From the NCBI GenBank assembly GCA_019749935.1, contig JAIEPD010000026.1, forward strand, positions 1 to 44,885: DNA of 44,885 nucleotides. Direction: 5' to 3'. The notes under the pieces were generated by a model. The model worked only from the letters and a program-made list of their open reading frames with translations, searched no databases and was not told where the DNA came from. This document shows, one piece after another, positions 27,197 to 36,828 of the stretch; position 1 is the stretch's first letter; every line of letters starts with the position of its first letter. The stretch comes from Alphaproteobacteria bacterium. GTDB lineage: Bacteria > Pseudomonadota > Alphaproteobacteria > Paracaedibacterales > CAIULA01. Made by a program: the position numbers and the translations under genes.

Positions 27197-28945
27197 TTAG
27201 ATAACAGGTTGCCCCATTAATCTCTTTTGTATAGCACGACTGATACGTCTTTCAGCAAAGGACTGGCTCATTACCGATAAACTTTTTATATGTTCTCTGA
27301 TGGCTTCTCTGTCATTTTGCCTCAGGACATTTTTCAAACAGTTTGCTTTTTCTTCAAGTGCGCTCATTTCTTCTCTACTTAAGAGATCAGCGTCACTTTC
27401 AATTGCAACATTTAAAGAATGTAACAGTTGTTTTGCTTCTACTTCAACTTCAATTAACAATCTCTTTTCTATATCCTCAGCACCTTTTTCAAACCCTTCA
27501 TATATCATGCGCTCTAAATCTTGATGACTTAACCCATAACTTGGTTTGACTGTAATTTTCTGAGAAGTGTCCGTTGTTTTCTCCAAGGCAGATACGGTCA
27601 ATACACCATCAGCATCGACTTCAAATGTGACTTGTATCCTAGCAGCTCCTGCTACCATAGGTGGAATATCCGTTAAAACAAACTCAGCGAGCGATCTACA
27701 TCCCGATACAAGCTCTCTCTCTCCTTGCACAACATGGATTTTCATAGCTGTCTGTCCATCTTGGTATGTTGTAAACTCTTGTGCAATTGCCGTTGGAATT
27801 GGAGTGTTTCTAGGTATAATTTTCTCAACCAACCCTCCCATTGTCTCAAGTCCCAATGAGAGGGAAGTAACATCAAGAAGCAAAGTCTCTGAACCACGGA
27901 CAAGGGCATTCGCTTGTAAAGCTGCCCCTAAGGCCACAACTTGATCCGGGTCTAAATTTACTAACGGTTCTTTTTTAAAAAAAGCACGAACAGCATCTCT
28001 TACAGCTTGAAGCCTTGTGGATCCACCAACAAGAACAACACCTTGAATTTCATCAATATCGATATTGGCATCTATGAAAACACCCTTACAAATTGAAAGA
28101 GTCCTTTGTATAAATGGCTTCACCACTTCATTGAGCTTTTCATGATTTAATTCAAGAAGATGATCTAAAAACGTTTCCTCCCAGCTTTCTTCATCAGCTA
28201 AAGATTCTTTCGCTTGCCTTGCCAATCTAATCAATGTTTTATCCAAAGGTACACCTTTAGTCTGGTGCCAATAATTAGCGATAGCCCCATCGATGTCATC
28301 GCCGCCTAATTGAATGTCACCACTCGTTGCTAGAACTTGAAAAACACCCATCGACATTTTTAAAAGAGAAACATCAAATGTCCCTCCGCCAAAATCGTAA
28401 ATAACGTACAACCCTTCAGAAGATTGATCTAGCCCATAAGAAAGAGCTGCAGCTGTCGGTTCATTAATAAGCCTTAAAACAGTCAAACCTGCTAAAGTCG
28501 CAGCGTCTTTTGTTGCCTGACGCGCAGTGTCGTCAAAATAAGCGGGCACTGTAATAACAGCCTTTTTAATCTCTTGTCCAAGCGCTGCTTCTACATGCTG
28601 TTTTATATACAATAATACTTCTTTTGAGAGCTCAACAGGTGTTTTTCCGTGTATCAGTTTTGTAGAAGGCTGGTTCATATGACGTTTAAAAGAAGAAACG
28701 TATTCGTCTGAACTGCATTCTTCCAAAGCATCCAGGCCGACTTTAAGGATATTGTTTTTCCACCCAACAACAGAAGGAATTAAAAACTCACCGTCAATTC
28801 GTAAAGCAGTGGGCCTCTCGCCCTGAACAATTCCGACAACGGAATGTGTTGTCCCAAGGTCTATCCCCACAACAATTTGATCTTCCTCTGAATGAGGAAG
28901 TGGAGTTTCACCTGGTTCTGATAATTGTAATAACACTTTATGCAC
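27197..28945 (-). CDS. hscA: Fe-S assembly Hsp70 chaperone HscA
   Basis: 582 residues, slightly shorter than E. coli HscA. The N terminus [13 protein letters not shown] is the HscA-specific lead, followed by the Hsp70 ATPase marks [25 protein letters not shown] and [14 protein letters not shown] substrate domain and a charged helical lid follow. With HscB it releases the cluster from IscU by binding the LPPVK motif, which is present in the IscU encoded at 29880-30281. Confidence 0.96.
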   Translation of the reverse strand: MHKVLLQLSEPGETPLPHSEEDQIVVGIDLGTTHSVVGIVQGERPTALRIDGEFLIPSVVGWKNNILKVGLDALEECSSDEYVSSFKRHMNQPSTKLIHGKTPVELSKEVLLYIKQHVEAALGQEIKKAVITVPAYFDDTARQATKDAATLAGLTVLRLINEPTAAALSYGLDQSSEGLYVIYDFGGGTFDVSLLKMSMGVFQVLATSGDIQLGGDDIDGAIANYWHQTKGVPLDKTLIRLARQAKESLADEESWEETFLDHLLELNHEKLNEVVKPFIQRTLSICKGVFIDANIDIDEIQGVVLVGGSTRLQAVRDAVRAFFKKEPLVNLDPDQVVALGAALQANALVRGSETLLLDVTSLSLGLETMGGLVEKIIPRNTPIPTAIAQEFTTYQDGQTAMKIHVVQGERELVSGCRSLAEFVLTDIPPMVAGAARIQVTFEVDADGVLTVSALEKTTDTSQKITVKPSYGLSHQDLERMIYEGFEKGAEDIEKRLLIEVEVEAKQLLHSLNVAIESDADLLSREEMSALEEKANCLKNVLRQNDREAIREHIKSLSVMSQSFAERRISRAIQKRLMGQPVI

Positions 28946-28959
28946 TTTACACTAAATGA

Positions 28960-29517
28960 CTAATAATTTCGTTTATGTTCTTTGGCTTCTTCAATGATCT
29001 TGGAGACATAGATCATTTTCAAATAGAATTTTTGCATTGCTGCAATATCCTTGTTTTTCCAGCTTATGGAAAAATGTTCTCCCGTACTTTCAAGCATTTC
29101 TTTAAATTTCTTATGAAAATCTTCTAAGAGTTGAAGTGAATGAATCTCAGCTAATTCTTCTCTCCATTCCATAACCTCATTTAAAAGAATAGGATCTTGT
29201 ACGGATGCATCATTTTCACCGCCAACTTTCACACCTGTAATTCTTAATAATGATTCTGCCCTTAAGATTGGATCTTTTAATTTACTATAAGCGTTATTAA
29301 CCCATGCAGACATCATTCGAGCACTATTTGCCTCATGAGCTGTTTTATTCGCAAATCGGTCAGGATGAAGCTCTCTTTGCAAGCAAAAGTAATGATACTC
29401 CATTTTCTTTTGATCAATGTCAAAAGTCGGTTCTAGCCCCAAAAGAGCAAACGGGGTCGCTTGAGGACGAATCGTCTCAATATCAATAACTCCAGTTTCT
29501 AATATGGGATTTAGCAT
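28960..29517 (-). CDS. hscB: Fe-S assembly J-type co-chaperone HscB
   Basis: 185 residues. The J domain carries LHPDRFANK with the essential HPD, after a TPFALLGLEPTFDID opening. A C-terminal three-helix domain (about 110-180) would bind IscU. It stimulates the HscA ATPase and brings IscU to it. It lies between iscA and hscA. Confidence 0.94.
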   Translation of the reverse strand: MLNPILETGVIDIETIRPQATPFALLGLEPTFDIDQKKMEYHYFCLQRELHPDRFANKTAHEANSARMMSAWVNNAYSKLKDPILRAESLLRITGVKVGGENDASVQDPILLNEVMEWREELAEIHSLQLLEDFHKKFKEMLESTGEHFSISWKNKDIAAMQKFYLKMIYVSKIIEEAKEHKRNY

Positions 29518-29537
29518 AACATTTCACTTAATCTCAA

Positions 29538-29870
29538 TTAAACATGGAATGATTTTCCACAACCACAGCGACCTTTTTCATTTGGGTTGCGAAACACAAA
29601 ACCAGATTGCATTTTTTCTTCTACAAAATCCATTTCCGTTCCCAAAATAAACAAAGTTGCTTTTGGATCAATCAAAATGGTAACACCCTCTTTTTCGACG
29701 ATTTCATCCATAGGATGGCGCTCATCTGCATATTCCAATGTATACGACAAACCTGAACAGCCTTTAGTACGAAGCCCAATACGAATTCCAAACGAGGGCT
29801 TCCCTCTCTTTTCTAAAAGGTATTTAACGCGCTCTAAGGCTGCTTCAGTTACTTCAATAGGTGCTTTCAT
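29538..29870 (-). CDS. iscA: A-type Fe-S carrier IscA
   Basis: 110 residues with the three cluster-binding cysteines of A-type carriers: one in GLRTKGCSGLSY and two in GRCGCGKSF near the C terminus. IscA-like proteins carry clusters, especially [4Fe-4S], to target enzymes. It sits 9 nt after iscU in the isc operon. Confidence 0.94.
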   Translation of the reverse strand: MKAPIEVTEAALERVKYLLEKRGKPSFGIRIGLRTKGCSGLSYTLEYADERHPMDEIVEKEGVTILIDPKATLFILGTEMDFVEEKMQSGFVFRNPNEKGRCGCGKSFHV

Positions 29871-29879
29871 TGGAATGCC

Positions 29880-30281
29880 TTACGCTGCCTCTTGGATCTT
29901 GCTTTTCTGTTTTTCTTTGTAATCTTCAAGGGCTGCTTTAATCGCGTCTTCTGCTAAAATAGAACAATGTATTTTAACAGGGGGCAGCGCTAGATGATGT
30001 GCGATTTCTGTATTACGAATTTGACTCGCCTCTTCAACGCTTTTTCCTTTTACCCACTCTGTCACAAGCGAGGAGGACGCAATTGCTGAACCACATCCAA
30101 AGGTTTTAAACTTAGCATCTTCAATGATTCCATCAGCACTTACCTTGATTTGAAGCTTCATCACGTCCCCGCACGCAGGGGCGCCAACTAAACCTGTCCC
30201 GACGGTATTATCATTTTTATCAAAAGTCCCCACATTACGAGGATTTTCATAATGATCGATCACTTGATGACTATAAGCCAT
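29880..30281 (-). CDS. iscU: Fe-S cluster scaffold protein IscU
   Basis: 133 residues. It starts MAYSHQVIDHYENPRNVG and has the three scaffold cysteines with the assisting aspartate (GAPACGDVM, TFGCGSAIASSS, KIHCSILAEDAI). The HscA recognition motif LPPVK precedes the last cysteine. Clusters are built here with sulfur from IscS, and HscA/HscB release them. Confidence 0.97.
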   Translation of the reverse strand: MAYSHQVIDHYENPRNVGTFDKNDNTVGTGLVGAPACGDVMKLQIKVSADGIIEDAKFKTFGCGSAIASSSLVTEWVKGKSVEEASQIRNTEIAHHLALPPVKIHCSILAEDAIKAALEDYKEKQKSKIQEAA

Positions 30282-30302
30282 TTTTTCTCTCCTTTATTAA
30301 CT

Positions 30303-31559
30303 CTAATGTGCTGCCCATTGTATGGACTTTATATCAATGCCCTCTTGCGCCATTTCCCACAAAGGACTCATGAAGCGAAGACGCTCGACTTCATGCACAA
30401 CTTTCTCAATTGCAGTCTCAATTTCTTGCTCAGTTGTAAAACGTCCAATACCAAATCTTATAGAAGTGTGCGCTAATTCTTCCTCAACGCCTAAAGCTCT
30501 TAATACATAAGAAGGCTCAAGTGATGATGATGTGCATGCAGATCCTGAAGAAACAGATAGTTCTTTTATTCCCATCATCAACCCCTCACCCTCTACGAAA
30601 GCAAAGCTTATATTCAAATTTCCAGGAATACGTTTTTCTAAATCGCCATTTAAATAAACTTGAGGTAACCTTTGGTGAATTCCATCATACAAACGGCGGC
30701 TTAATTTACCAATGCGTGCAGATTCGTCTTTCATCTCGCGATCGGCAATCGCGCACGCTTCCCCAAGGCCAATACAAAGCGGTGTTGGCAGCGTTCCTGA
30801 GCGCATTCCACGTTCCTGACCTCCCCCACTCATAAGTGCTTGCATACGCACTCTTGGCTTGCGTCTTACAAAAAGGGCCCCTATCCCTTTTGGTCCATAA
30901 ATTTTGTGCCCAGATATGCTTAAGAGATCAATATTCATTTCATTAATATCAATCTCAATTTTTCCAATTGCTTGCGCAGCATCGGTATGAAAGAAAACTC
31001 CTTTTTCTCTACAAAGAGCGCCAATTTCTTTAAGGGGCTGAATGACACCGATTTCATTATTAACAGCCATAATTGAGACAAGAAGTGTATCTTCCCTCAT
31101 GGCATTCCTGAGCTGATTTAAATCAATCAAACCATTCGGTCTGACAGGTAAATAAGTAACTTCAAAACCTTCTTGCTCTAAGGAACGGCAACTCTCTAGA
31201 ACACATTTATGCTCCGTTACACAAGTAATAATATGCTTTTTCTTATCCCCATAAAAATACGCAACACCTTTGATAGCCATATTGTTTGATTCAGTCGCGC
31301 CGCTTGTGAAAATAATTTCTCTCTCGTCTGCTTTTATTATGTCGGCCACTTGTTGTCTTGCTGTTTCAATAGCTTCTTCAGCTAGCCAACCATGCAGATG
31401 ATTTCTTGAATGTGCATTCCCAAATATTCCAGAGAAATAAGGCAACATTTTCTCTAAAACTCTTGGATCACAAGGAGTTGTTGCCTGATAATCCAGATAA
31501 ATCTGTTCAGTAGGCACCATTGATGACGGATGTAAATTAGGCACCGTACGCGAATTCAT
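30303..31559 (-). CDS. iscS: Cysteine desulfurase IscS
   Basis: A PLP enzyme that takes sulfur from cysteine for Fe-S clusters and tRNA thiolation. 418 residues. The PLP lysine lies in [16 protein letters not shown] and the catalytic cysteine in [21 protein letters not shown], the IscS-type active-site loop. The ATG at 31559 follows GAGGAG at a 6-nt spacing. The N terminus is about 13 residues longer than E. coli IscS. It overlaps the upstream second desulfurase gene by 23 nt. Confidence 0.96.
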   Translation of the reverse strand: MNSRTVPNLHPSSMVPTEQIYLDYQATTPCDPRVLEKMLPYFSGIFGNAHSRNHLHGWLAEEAIETARQQVADIIKADEREIIFTSGATESNNMAIKGVAYFYGDKKKHIITCVTEHKCVLESCRSLEQEGFEVTYLPVRPNGLIDLNQLRNAMREDTLLVSIMAVNNEIGVIQPLKEIGALCREKGVFFHTDAAQAIGKIEIDINEMNIDLLSISGHKIYGPKGIGALFVRRKPRVRMQALMSGGGQERGMRSGTLPTPLCIGLGEACAIADREMKDESARIGKLSRRLYDGIHQRLPQVYLNGDLEKRIPGNLNISFAFVEGEGLMMGIKELSVSSGSACTSSSLEPSYVLRALGVEEELAHTSIRFGIGRFTTEQEIETAIEKVVHEVERLRFMSPLWEMAQEGIDIKSIQWAAH

Positions 31560-32682
31560 GGTTATCTCCTCGATTCTTATTAAGGTATTTATTTTTTGTG
31601 TTTGAGCATTTTTCGTAAATTGATTGCCACACCTTCACGAATTCATTAATTTCTTCAAAATTTGAACTTACCCCCATACTAACTCTTATCGTCTGCCCGC
31701 TTTTCTCTGTATTAAATCCCATAGCTTCTAACACTCTAGATGTTTTAACTTTACCGGATGAACAAGCTGAACCTGCACTTACTGCAAAACCTTTTAAATC
31801 AAAACTCATGATTTGAGTTTCACTTTTCACCCCAGCCATATATAAAACTACCGTATTACTAAGGCGATTTGTCTCTTTTTTAATAATCAAAGCGTTTGGG
31901 TCTATTTCACTAATTAGGCCTTCCAAAATGTTCCTTAGTTTTTCCGTCTGAGTCCAGTCATCTTTTAAACTTTCCTCAACAGCATCTGCCATGCCAACAA
32001 TTCCGATAAGATTTTCAGTCCCAGCCCGATAAGAACGCTCTTGCCCCCCTCCTTTGGTGTGAGGAATAAGAGGCAAACTCGGGTTAATAACAAGACAACC
32101 AATTCCCGCGGGTCCGCCCAGTTTATGGCCAGATATTGAAATCATATCCAATGTATGCCAAGGAAAATTCATCTTTCCAATAGCCTGCACTGCATCACTA
32201 TGAACATACGCACCATATTTCTTAGCAAGCTGAATAACCTCAGCGAGAGGTTGAATCACGCCTGTTTCATTGTTCGCGGCCATTACTGACACAAGTGTTT
32301 GCTTATTGGCATCTTCACTCAACAGCCTCTCTAAGCATTCAAGGTCAATAATTCCATCTGCTGATACAGGAACTGCAATGATATCGTCTCGCACTTTAAG
32401 AACTGAATCATGTTCAATTAGCGACGCAATCACACGTCCTCTAAAATTTTTCAAAGCCAAATTATTCGACTCAGTAGCCCCGCTTGTAAAAATAACTCTT
32501 TTTGCCTCTAAATCCAAAGCCATAGCAATCCTTTGTCGAGAGGATTCTATCTTTTTTCGCACTTCTCTTCCAAAAGAATGAACGGACGAAGCATTACCCA
32601 CTAAATCCATAGCGCCCGTCATGGACCTACGCACAGAATCCCTTAAAGGGACTGTTGCATTATAGTCAAAGTAAGCTTTCAA
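31537..32682 (-). CDS. Second NifS/IscS-like cysteine desulfurase
   Basis: A paralogue of IscS in tandem with it, 381 residues. It keeps the PLP lysine ([16 protein letters not shown]), the PLP-contacting histidine segment ([15 protein letters not shown]) and a cysteine in [17 protein letters not shown], a NifS-like loop unlike that of the neighbouring IscS. The start chosen is a TTG at 32682, 7 nt after AGGGGA, overlapping the iscR stop as TTGA; the frame also allows a TTG at 32703. Rickettsia isc operons have a similar doubled arrangement as I recall. Whether it is active or specialised, for instance for tRNA thiolation, cannot be told. Confidence 0.88.
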   Translation of the reverse strand: MKAYFDYNATVPLRDSVRRSMTGAMDLVGNASSVHSFGREVRKKIESSRQRIAMALDLEAKRVIFTSGATESNNLALKNFRGRVIASLIEHDSVLKVRDDIIAVPVSADGIIDLECLERLLSEDANKQTLVSVMAANNETGVIQPLAEVIQLAKKYGAYVHSDAVQAIGKMNFPWHTLDMISISGHKLGGPAGIGCLVINPSLPLIPHTKGGGQERSYRAGTENLIGIVGMADAVEESLKDDWTQTEKLRNILEGLISEIDPNALIIKKETNRLSNTVVLYMAGVKSETQIMSFDLKGFAVSAGSACSSGKVKTSRVLEAMGFNTEKSGQTIRVSMGVSSNFEEINEFVKVWQSIYEKCSNTKNKYLNKNRGDNHEFAYGA

Positions 32683-33143
32683 TTTATATCCCCTGACAAC
32701 CAATTATGTTGTTCTTTTTTGGGAAATATCATTGCTTTTTTGCGACAAACATCTTCTAAACTAACTGTTTTTAAATACGACTGAACCACATTTTCCAGCC
32801 CCTCCCATAAATTATGTGTAAGGCAACGCGTTTTATTCATCTGGCATCCCAAAGGAGAGTGATCCTTGCACCGCGTCGCTTTCATGGGCGTATCAACAGC
32901 TACTATTATATCATAAATGTTGGTTTCAGCAGGGCTTTTCATCAACATATATCCGCCATTAGATCCTCTGGCACTTTTTACAAGCTCAGCCCTTCGAAGC
33001 TTTAGAAAAAGTTGCTCCAAATAAGGCAAAGGCAAATTTTGGCGTTCAGAAATCACTGTCAGAGAAGAAGATACACTCCCTCCTTCTCTTGCAAGATCCA
33101 CCATTGCCATTACAGCATATCTAGCCTTTGTACTTAATTTCAA
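32679..33143 (-). CDS. iscR: Fe-S responsive Rrf2-family regulator IscR
   Basis: 154 residues. The N-terminal winged helix-turn-helix runs from MKLSTKARYAVMAMVDLA through NLPLPYLEQLFLKLRRAELVKSARGSNGGY. The cluster ligands are C92, C100 and C107 with H110 (CLTHNLW); spacing between cysteines is wider than in E. coli, as in alphaproteobacterial IscR. Holo-IscR represses its own isc operon. An IscR-like box overlaps the promoter at 33276-33300, consistent with autoregulation. Confidence 0.95.
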   Translation of the reverse strand: MKLSTKARYAVMAMVDLAREGGSVSSSLTVISERQNLPLPYLEQLFLKLRRAELVKSARGSNGGYMLMKSPAETNIYDIIVAVDTPMKATRCKDHSPLGCQMNKTRCLTHNLWEGLENVVQSYLKTVSLEDVCRKKAMIFPKKEQHNWLSGDIN

Positions 33144-33268
33144 TTGCTTCCCCTAAGGATCTTTATTTAATTTCGTAGCACTTTATTTTAAGGCGTGCTA
33201 GTCTTGATAGGTATTTTGTTTTCTTAAAAATTTACCTGATTGAAAAATTAGCTAAACTTAATACAAGA

Positions 33269-33300
33269 ATTATGATATTCCGACTAAATAAGTCAAGTAT
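33269..33300 (-). promoter_or_regulatory. iscR promoter overlapped by a type-1-like IscR box
   Basis: On the minus strand TTGACT (33296-33291) and CATAAT (33274-33269) with a 16-nt spacer form a good promoter. The 25 bp at 33276-33300 contain the near-palindrome GACT-AAATA-AGTC flanked by an AAGTAT half. They match the recalled E. coli type-1 IscR consensus at about 20 of 25 positions. Binding here would block the -35. The rest of the 33144-33378 spacer shows nothing else clear. Confidence 0.65.
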
Positions 33301-33378
33301 TTACTATTAACTCTTTAAATTTTCATGGAAATAACAGGAAATTTTTAAGAGAGTGTTTCCAAGAAGGAAGGAACGAGT

Positions 33379-34041
33379 ATGCCAGAGGTTATTTTTAATG
33401 GATCTGCGGGAAGAATAGAAGGTCGCTATCAGCCTAGCAATGACAAAGATGCACCCATCGCTCTTATCCTACATCCACATCCAAAACACGGCGGTACAAT
33501 GAATAATAAGGTTGTTTACGCCCTTTATAGAAGTTTTGTTGAACAGGGATTTAGCACCCTTAGGTTTAACTTCAGAGGAGTAGGACGATCTGAAGGTAGC
33601 TATGACAATGGAGAAGGAGAATTAAGCGACGCTGCTTCTGCTCTTGATTGGTTACAATCTACTAATCCGAACGTAAATCGTTTTTGGGTAGCTGGGTTTT
33701 CTTTTGGAGCCTGGATTGCGATGCAATTACTTATGAGAAGACCAGAATTAGAAGGTTTTATTTCGGTAAGTCCGCCAGCAAATATGTATGATTTTAATTT
33801 CCTTGCCCCTTGCCCGGTTTCAGGACAAATTATTCATGGAAATGAAGATTCTATCGTGCCAACGGCATCCATTCAAACGCTTGTTGAAAAACTGCGCAAT
33901 CAAAAAGGCATTAAAATCGATTATCAGTTAGTAAATCAGTCAGATCATTTCTTTACAGATAAAATTCCCTCTTTATGCCATCATGTAGAAAGCTACCTTG
34001 ATTCAAGATTAAATAATTTCAAGCAATCGATTGCTGTCTAA
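33379..34041 (+). CDS. Alpha/beta hydrolase (COG2945-like)
   Basis: 220 residues. It has the opening LILHPHPKHGGTMNNKVV, then FNFRGVGRSEGSYDNG, the nucleophile elbow GFSFG with S108, and the late SDHFF with the likely catalytic histidine. This is the short conserved alphaproteobacterial alpha/beta hydrolase of unknown substrate. It is divergent from iscR and heads a plus-strand run with ybbN, a Lon-N protein, a Trm112-like protein and DUF971. The start follows GAAGGAAGGAACG. Confidence 0.88.
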   Translation: MPEVIFNGSAGRIEGRYQPSNDKDAPIALILHPHPKHGGTMNNKVVYALYRSFVEQGFSTLRFNFRGVGRSEGSYDNGEGELSDAASALDWLQSTNPNVNRFWVAGFSFGAWIAMQLLMRRPELEGFISVSPPANMYDFNFLAPCPVSGQIIHGNEDSIVPTASIQTLVEKLRNQKGIKIDYQLVNQSDHFFTDKIPSLCHHVESYLDSRLNNFKQSIAV

Positions 34042-34072
34042 GTAGAGAGAAAGCTGATAAGGAAATATAAGA

Positions 34073-34966
34073 GTGCTTATTCTAGACGGAATTAACAATC
34101 TTAATAAAAACACATCCCTTATTAAAGATGTTGGTGTGGACAATTTTGCCTTAGAGGTTATAGAAGCCTCCAATGAAAAAATAGTCCTTGTCGATTTCTG
34201 GGCGCCATGGTGTGGGCCTTGCAAACAGCTTGCCCCAATCCTTGAAAAAGCTGCCATCAAGCATCAAGGTAAGCTTATTATTACAAAGATTAATATTGAC
34301 GAAAATGCAGAGTTAGCAGCTCAACTCAGAATTCAGACAATTCCGACCGTATATGCCTTCTTCAGAGGGCAGCCCATAGATGCTTTTATGGGAAATGTTT
34401 CAGAGCAGAAGTTAGATCAATTTTTGAGCAAACTTTTTGACCTTACAAAAATTCCAAGCTCTCTCAACTTAGAAGAAGCTTTAAAACAAGCGATGGAATT
34501 TTTTGATAAAAGCTTGTATGAGGATGCTGCCAAACTTTATGTCGATATTTTAACCGAACTTCCTGAAGAAGAAAAAGCTGCCGCAGGATTGGCGCATTGT
34601 TACTTGTTTTTAAATCACGAAGAAAAAGCAAAAGAGATCTTAAAACAAATTCCAACAGACAAACAGCAAACACGTCAAGCTATCGCACTTTTATCTCACT
34701 TAGAACTCATTCAAGAAATAGACCAAATGCAATTGTCTTCCTCAAGTAATGCTAGCGAGCAATCTTATCAAAATGCTTTAAAAAGTTTTAGGAACAGAGA
34801 AATCAAAAAAGCGATTCAAGAATTACTTGAAATAAATCGTATTGATAAAGATTGGAATAATGGAGTAGCAAAGGATATGTTACTGAGGATTTTTTCCGCG
34901 CTTGGCCATAGTCATCATTTAACGGCAGAAGGGCGACGCAAGCTGTCAGCCATTCTCTTTTCATAA
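34073..34966 (+). CDS. ybbN: Thioredoxin-TPR protein YbbN (CnoX-like)
   Basis: 297 residues. The N-terminal thioredoxin domain keeps WCGPC with C47 and C50; E. coli YbbN has lost one cysteine, so this one could be redox-active. The C-terminal two thirds are helical and TPR-like (DEAAKLYVDIL, AAGLAHCYLFLN, REIKKAIQELLEINR). The family acts as a chaperone/holdase and protects proteins from oxidation. The GTG start is supported by AAGGA (34059-34063), 9 nt upstream. A TPR-linked trx gene before a Lon-N gene is common in alphaproteobacteria. Confidence 0.9.
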   Translation: MLILDGINNLNKNTSLIKDVGVDNFALEVIEASNEKIVLVDFWAPWCGPCKQLAPILEKAAIKHQGKLIITKINIDENAELAAQLRIQTIPTVYAFFRGQPIDAFMGNVSEQKLDQFLSKLFDLTKIPSSLNLEEALKQAMEFFDKSLYEDAAKLYVDILTELPEEEKAAAGLAHCYLFLNHEEKAKEILKQIPTDKQQTRQAIALLSHLELIQEIDQMQLSSSSNASEQSYQNALKSFRNREIKKAIQELLEINRIDKDWNNGVAKDMLLRIFSALGHSHHLTAEGRRKLSAILFS

Positions 34967-34967
34967 A

Positions 34968-35633
34968 ATGAATAATATGAACAATAATTATACCTCAAAA
35001 GACTTACCCACATTAGTTCCTTTGCTCCCTTTGCATGGAGCCGTTCTATTGCCGCGCTCACAATTACCAATTCCCATTTTTGAAATTGATTATCTGAGCA
35101 TGATCGCTGAGAGTATCAAAAGCCACCATATGATTGGAGTAGTACAACCAATCCTTAAGAATCTTAATGTGGAAGAAAACCTTCCTCTTTTTAAATCAGG
35201 ATGTATTGGCAAGATCACAGACATTAACGAAGCTGAGGAAAATCGCCTTATTATCACTCTTAGTGGCATCTCAAGGTTTGATATTGTCGAAGAATTAGCT
35301 TCAGAGCATGGCTATAGACGAGCTCTTGTATCATATGACCGATACACGCAAGATATGGTTGAAGAAGTTGATTTTTCTTTTGACAGGATGCGTCTGTTAA
35401 AAGCTTTAAAGAGCTACTTTAAAATTATGGACATAACGCCTGATTGGCAAGAAATAAACAAAACATCAAATGAAAAACTGATAACAGCACTCGCTATGGT
35501 TTGCCCCTTTGAGGCAAGAGAAAAACAAGCCATTTTAGAAAGCCCTACTTTAAAAGAACAATCTCAAATTATCACAACGATGATTGAAATGGCTGCTTTA
35601 GAAAGCCCAGAAAAATCGACGATTTGTCATTAA
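34968..35633 (+). CDS. Stand-alone Lon N-terminal (LAN) domain protein
   Basis: 221 residues covering only the substrate-binding N domain of Lon protease: LPTLVPLLPLHGAVLLPRSQLPIPIFE, GVVQPIL, GCIGKITDINEAEENRLIITLSGISRF and a helical tail. No AAA+ or protease domain is present. It starts one base after ybbN and is followed by the Trm112-like gene, a conserved alphaproteobacterial trio. Function unknown; a protein-quality-control link is inferred from ybbN. Confidence 0.9.
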   Translation: MNNMNNNYTSKDLPTLVPLLPLHGAVLLPRSQLPIPIFEIDYLSMIAESIKSHHMIGVVQPILKNLNVEENLPLFKSGCIGKITDINEAEENRLIITLSGISRFDIVEELASEHGYRRALVSYDRYTQDMVEEVDFSFDRMRLLKALKSYFKIMDITPDWQEINKTSNEKLITALAMVCPFEAREKQAILESPTLKEQSQIITTMIEMAALESPEKSTICH

Positions 35634-35645
35634 AGGAGCTTTAAA

Positions 35646-35861
35646 ATGTCCAAGACTGACCCTCGCTTATTAAAGCTTCTTGTCTGCCCTTTAACAAAAT
35701 CAAGATTAATATACGATGAGAAAAATCAAGAACTTATCAGCGAAGTCGCTGGCTTAGCTTATCCTATCCGCAAAGGCATTCCTATCATGCTGATTGATGA
35801 AGCCAGACCTTTGGGGCAAAAAAAGAAACCAGATGAAAAGAGTTCATCTGGTTATGAATGA
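35646..35861 (+). CDS. Trm112/YcaR-like small protein
   Basis: 71 residues with the Trm112 pattern: [19 protein letters not shown], then [23 protein letters not shown]. Only one cysteine of the former zinc site remains, as in many bacterial YcaR-type proteins. Trm112-like proteins stabilise partner methyltransferases. The preceding AAAGGAGC is a strong ribosome binding site. It overlaps the next gene by 8 nt. Confidence 0.88.
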   Translation: MSKTDPRLLKLLVCPLTKSRLIYDEKNQELISEVAGLAYPIRKGIPIMLIDEARPLGQKKKPDEKSSSGYE

Positions 35862-36225
35862 TCGCCTCACCTTTAAAATTTGGCCGAAAGAAATCCAGCT
35901 CAAAAAAAATGAGAAAAAATTATTCATAGAGTTTGATGATGGGGCTTGCTTTGAGTACCCTGCAGAATATTTACGGATCGAAAGCCCATCAGCAGAAGTA
36001 AAAGGCCACGGGAGTAGCCAAAGGAAAATCATTTCTGGCTGTAAAAATATAGGAATAGGCTCCATTGAATCTGTTGGGAATTATGCAATTCGTATCCTCT
36101 TTACCGACCTTCATGATACAGGTATATATTCGTGGGACTATCTTTATACTTTAGGCAAAAGCTATGAAGAAAAATGGCATCGATATCTTAGAATTCTAGA
36201 GGCTTTAGGTCTCAGCCGCGACTAA
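35854..36225 (+). CDS. DUF971 (GBBH-like N domain) protein
   Basis: 123 residues from the ATG at 35854; an in-frame ATG at 35833 is also possible. Family marks are [29 protein letters not shown] and [25 protein letters not shown]. The domain is shared with gamma-butyrobetaine hydroxylase and often accompanies Fe-S genes. It overlaps the Trm112-like stop, ending the operon. Confidence 0.85.
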   Translation: MNDRLTFKIWPKEIQLKKNEKKLFIEFDDGACFEYPAEYLRIESPSAEVKGHGSSQRKIISGCKNIGIGSIESVGNYAIRILFTDLHDTGIYSWDYLYTLGKSYEEKWHRYLRILEALGLSRD

Positions 36226-36265
36226 AAGCTACCCAAAGTAAAGTCTATAACCTTGAGTAGCCTTT
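36226..36265. terminator. Possible bidirectional terminator hairpin
   Basis: Arms AAAGCTAC (about 36226-36233) and GTAGCCTTT (36257-36265) pair with one mismatch between the DUF971 gene and the convergent gene at 36270. T-runs are short, so this is tentative. Confidence 0.3.
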
Positions 36266-36269
36266 CATA

Positions 36270-36623
36270 TTACGAATCACCCCTATTATATTGCGCAAAA
36301 AAAGATCCTAAGTCACTTGTCAGTGATTGCTCATCCTCTTCAACAAATAAACGCACAGGTTTTGAGGGTTTACTCAAAGAATCTTTTAAACGAAGAGTCG
36401 CTTGTTTTAGAAGTTCATCACGATTCAATCTAGGTTTTTTAGGAATGTCTGTTCCCGGGGCATAAAGTATAGGCGAAGTTATTTCAGACACTACAGAAAC
36501 CAGAGGTTTCTTGCCTTTATTTTCATTTTCAAGATCAGAGGCCTGCAAATTATCTGCCCATAAACCATTTGAACTTAAAAATAGACACATTCCCATGAGA
36601 GTCATCATATTTTTACTTAACAT
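36270..36623 (-). CDS. Small unknown exported protein
   Basis: Not recognised. 117 residues from the ATG at 36623, chosen because GGGGAG lies about 7 nt upstream; an in-frame ATG 15 nt earlier overlaps that site. Residues 1-23 form a signal peptide (MMTLMGMCLFLSSNGLWA). The mature part is polar with a basic middle (PKKPRLNRDELLKQATLRLKD) and no cysteine or domain. It is divergent from the exported gene at 36829 across an AT-rich spacer. Confidence 0.6.
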   Translation of the reverse strand: MLSKNMMTLMGMCLFLSSNGLWADNLQASDLENENKGKKPLVSVVSEITSPILYAPGTDIPKKPRLNRDELLKQATLRLKDSLSKPSKPVRLFVEEDEQSLTSDLGSFFAQYNRGDS

Positions 36624-36717
36624 ACCAAATCTCCCCATAAAAGAATACTTGCAATATATTAAATAATTTCCATCTGTTAATAATTCGTTAATTTTATTTA
36701 ATTACTATTAACTATTG

Positions 36718-36744
36718 TTAATTTGTTATTAATTTGTTATTAAC
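36718..36744. repeat. Short AT-rich tandem repeat
   Basis: An 11-bp unit, TTTGTTATTAA, is repeated about 2.4 times within a very AT-rich spacer (36640-36800) between two divergent exported genes. It may be an operator or simple low-complexity DNA. Confidence 0.55.
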
Positions 36745-36828
36745 TCGAAATTAAAAAGCAAAATTAATAATAAATTAACAATAAGGGGATAATCTTCAAT
36801 AATAGGGATTCATTAAAGGATCAAATAC

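Noticed and set aside
27300-27944. Plus-strand frames within hscA
   Set aside because: They are antisense shadows of the chaperone gene with Ser/Phe-rich composition and no domain.
36718-36744. CRISPR-like or iteron-like array
   Set aside because: The unit is only 11 bp, has about 2.4 copies and no spacers; no cas or replication gene is near. No CRISPR array was seen anywhere in the window.
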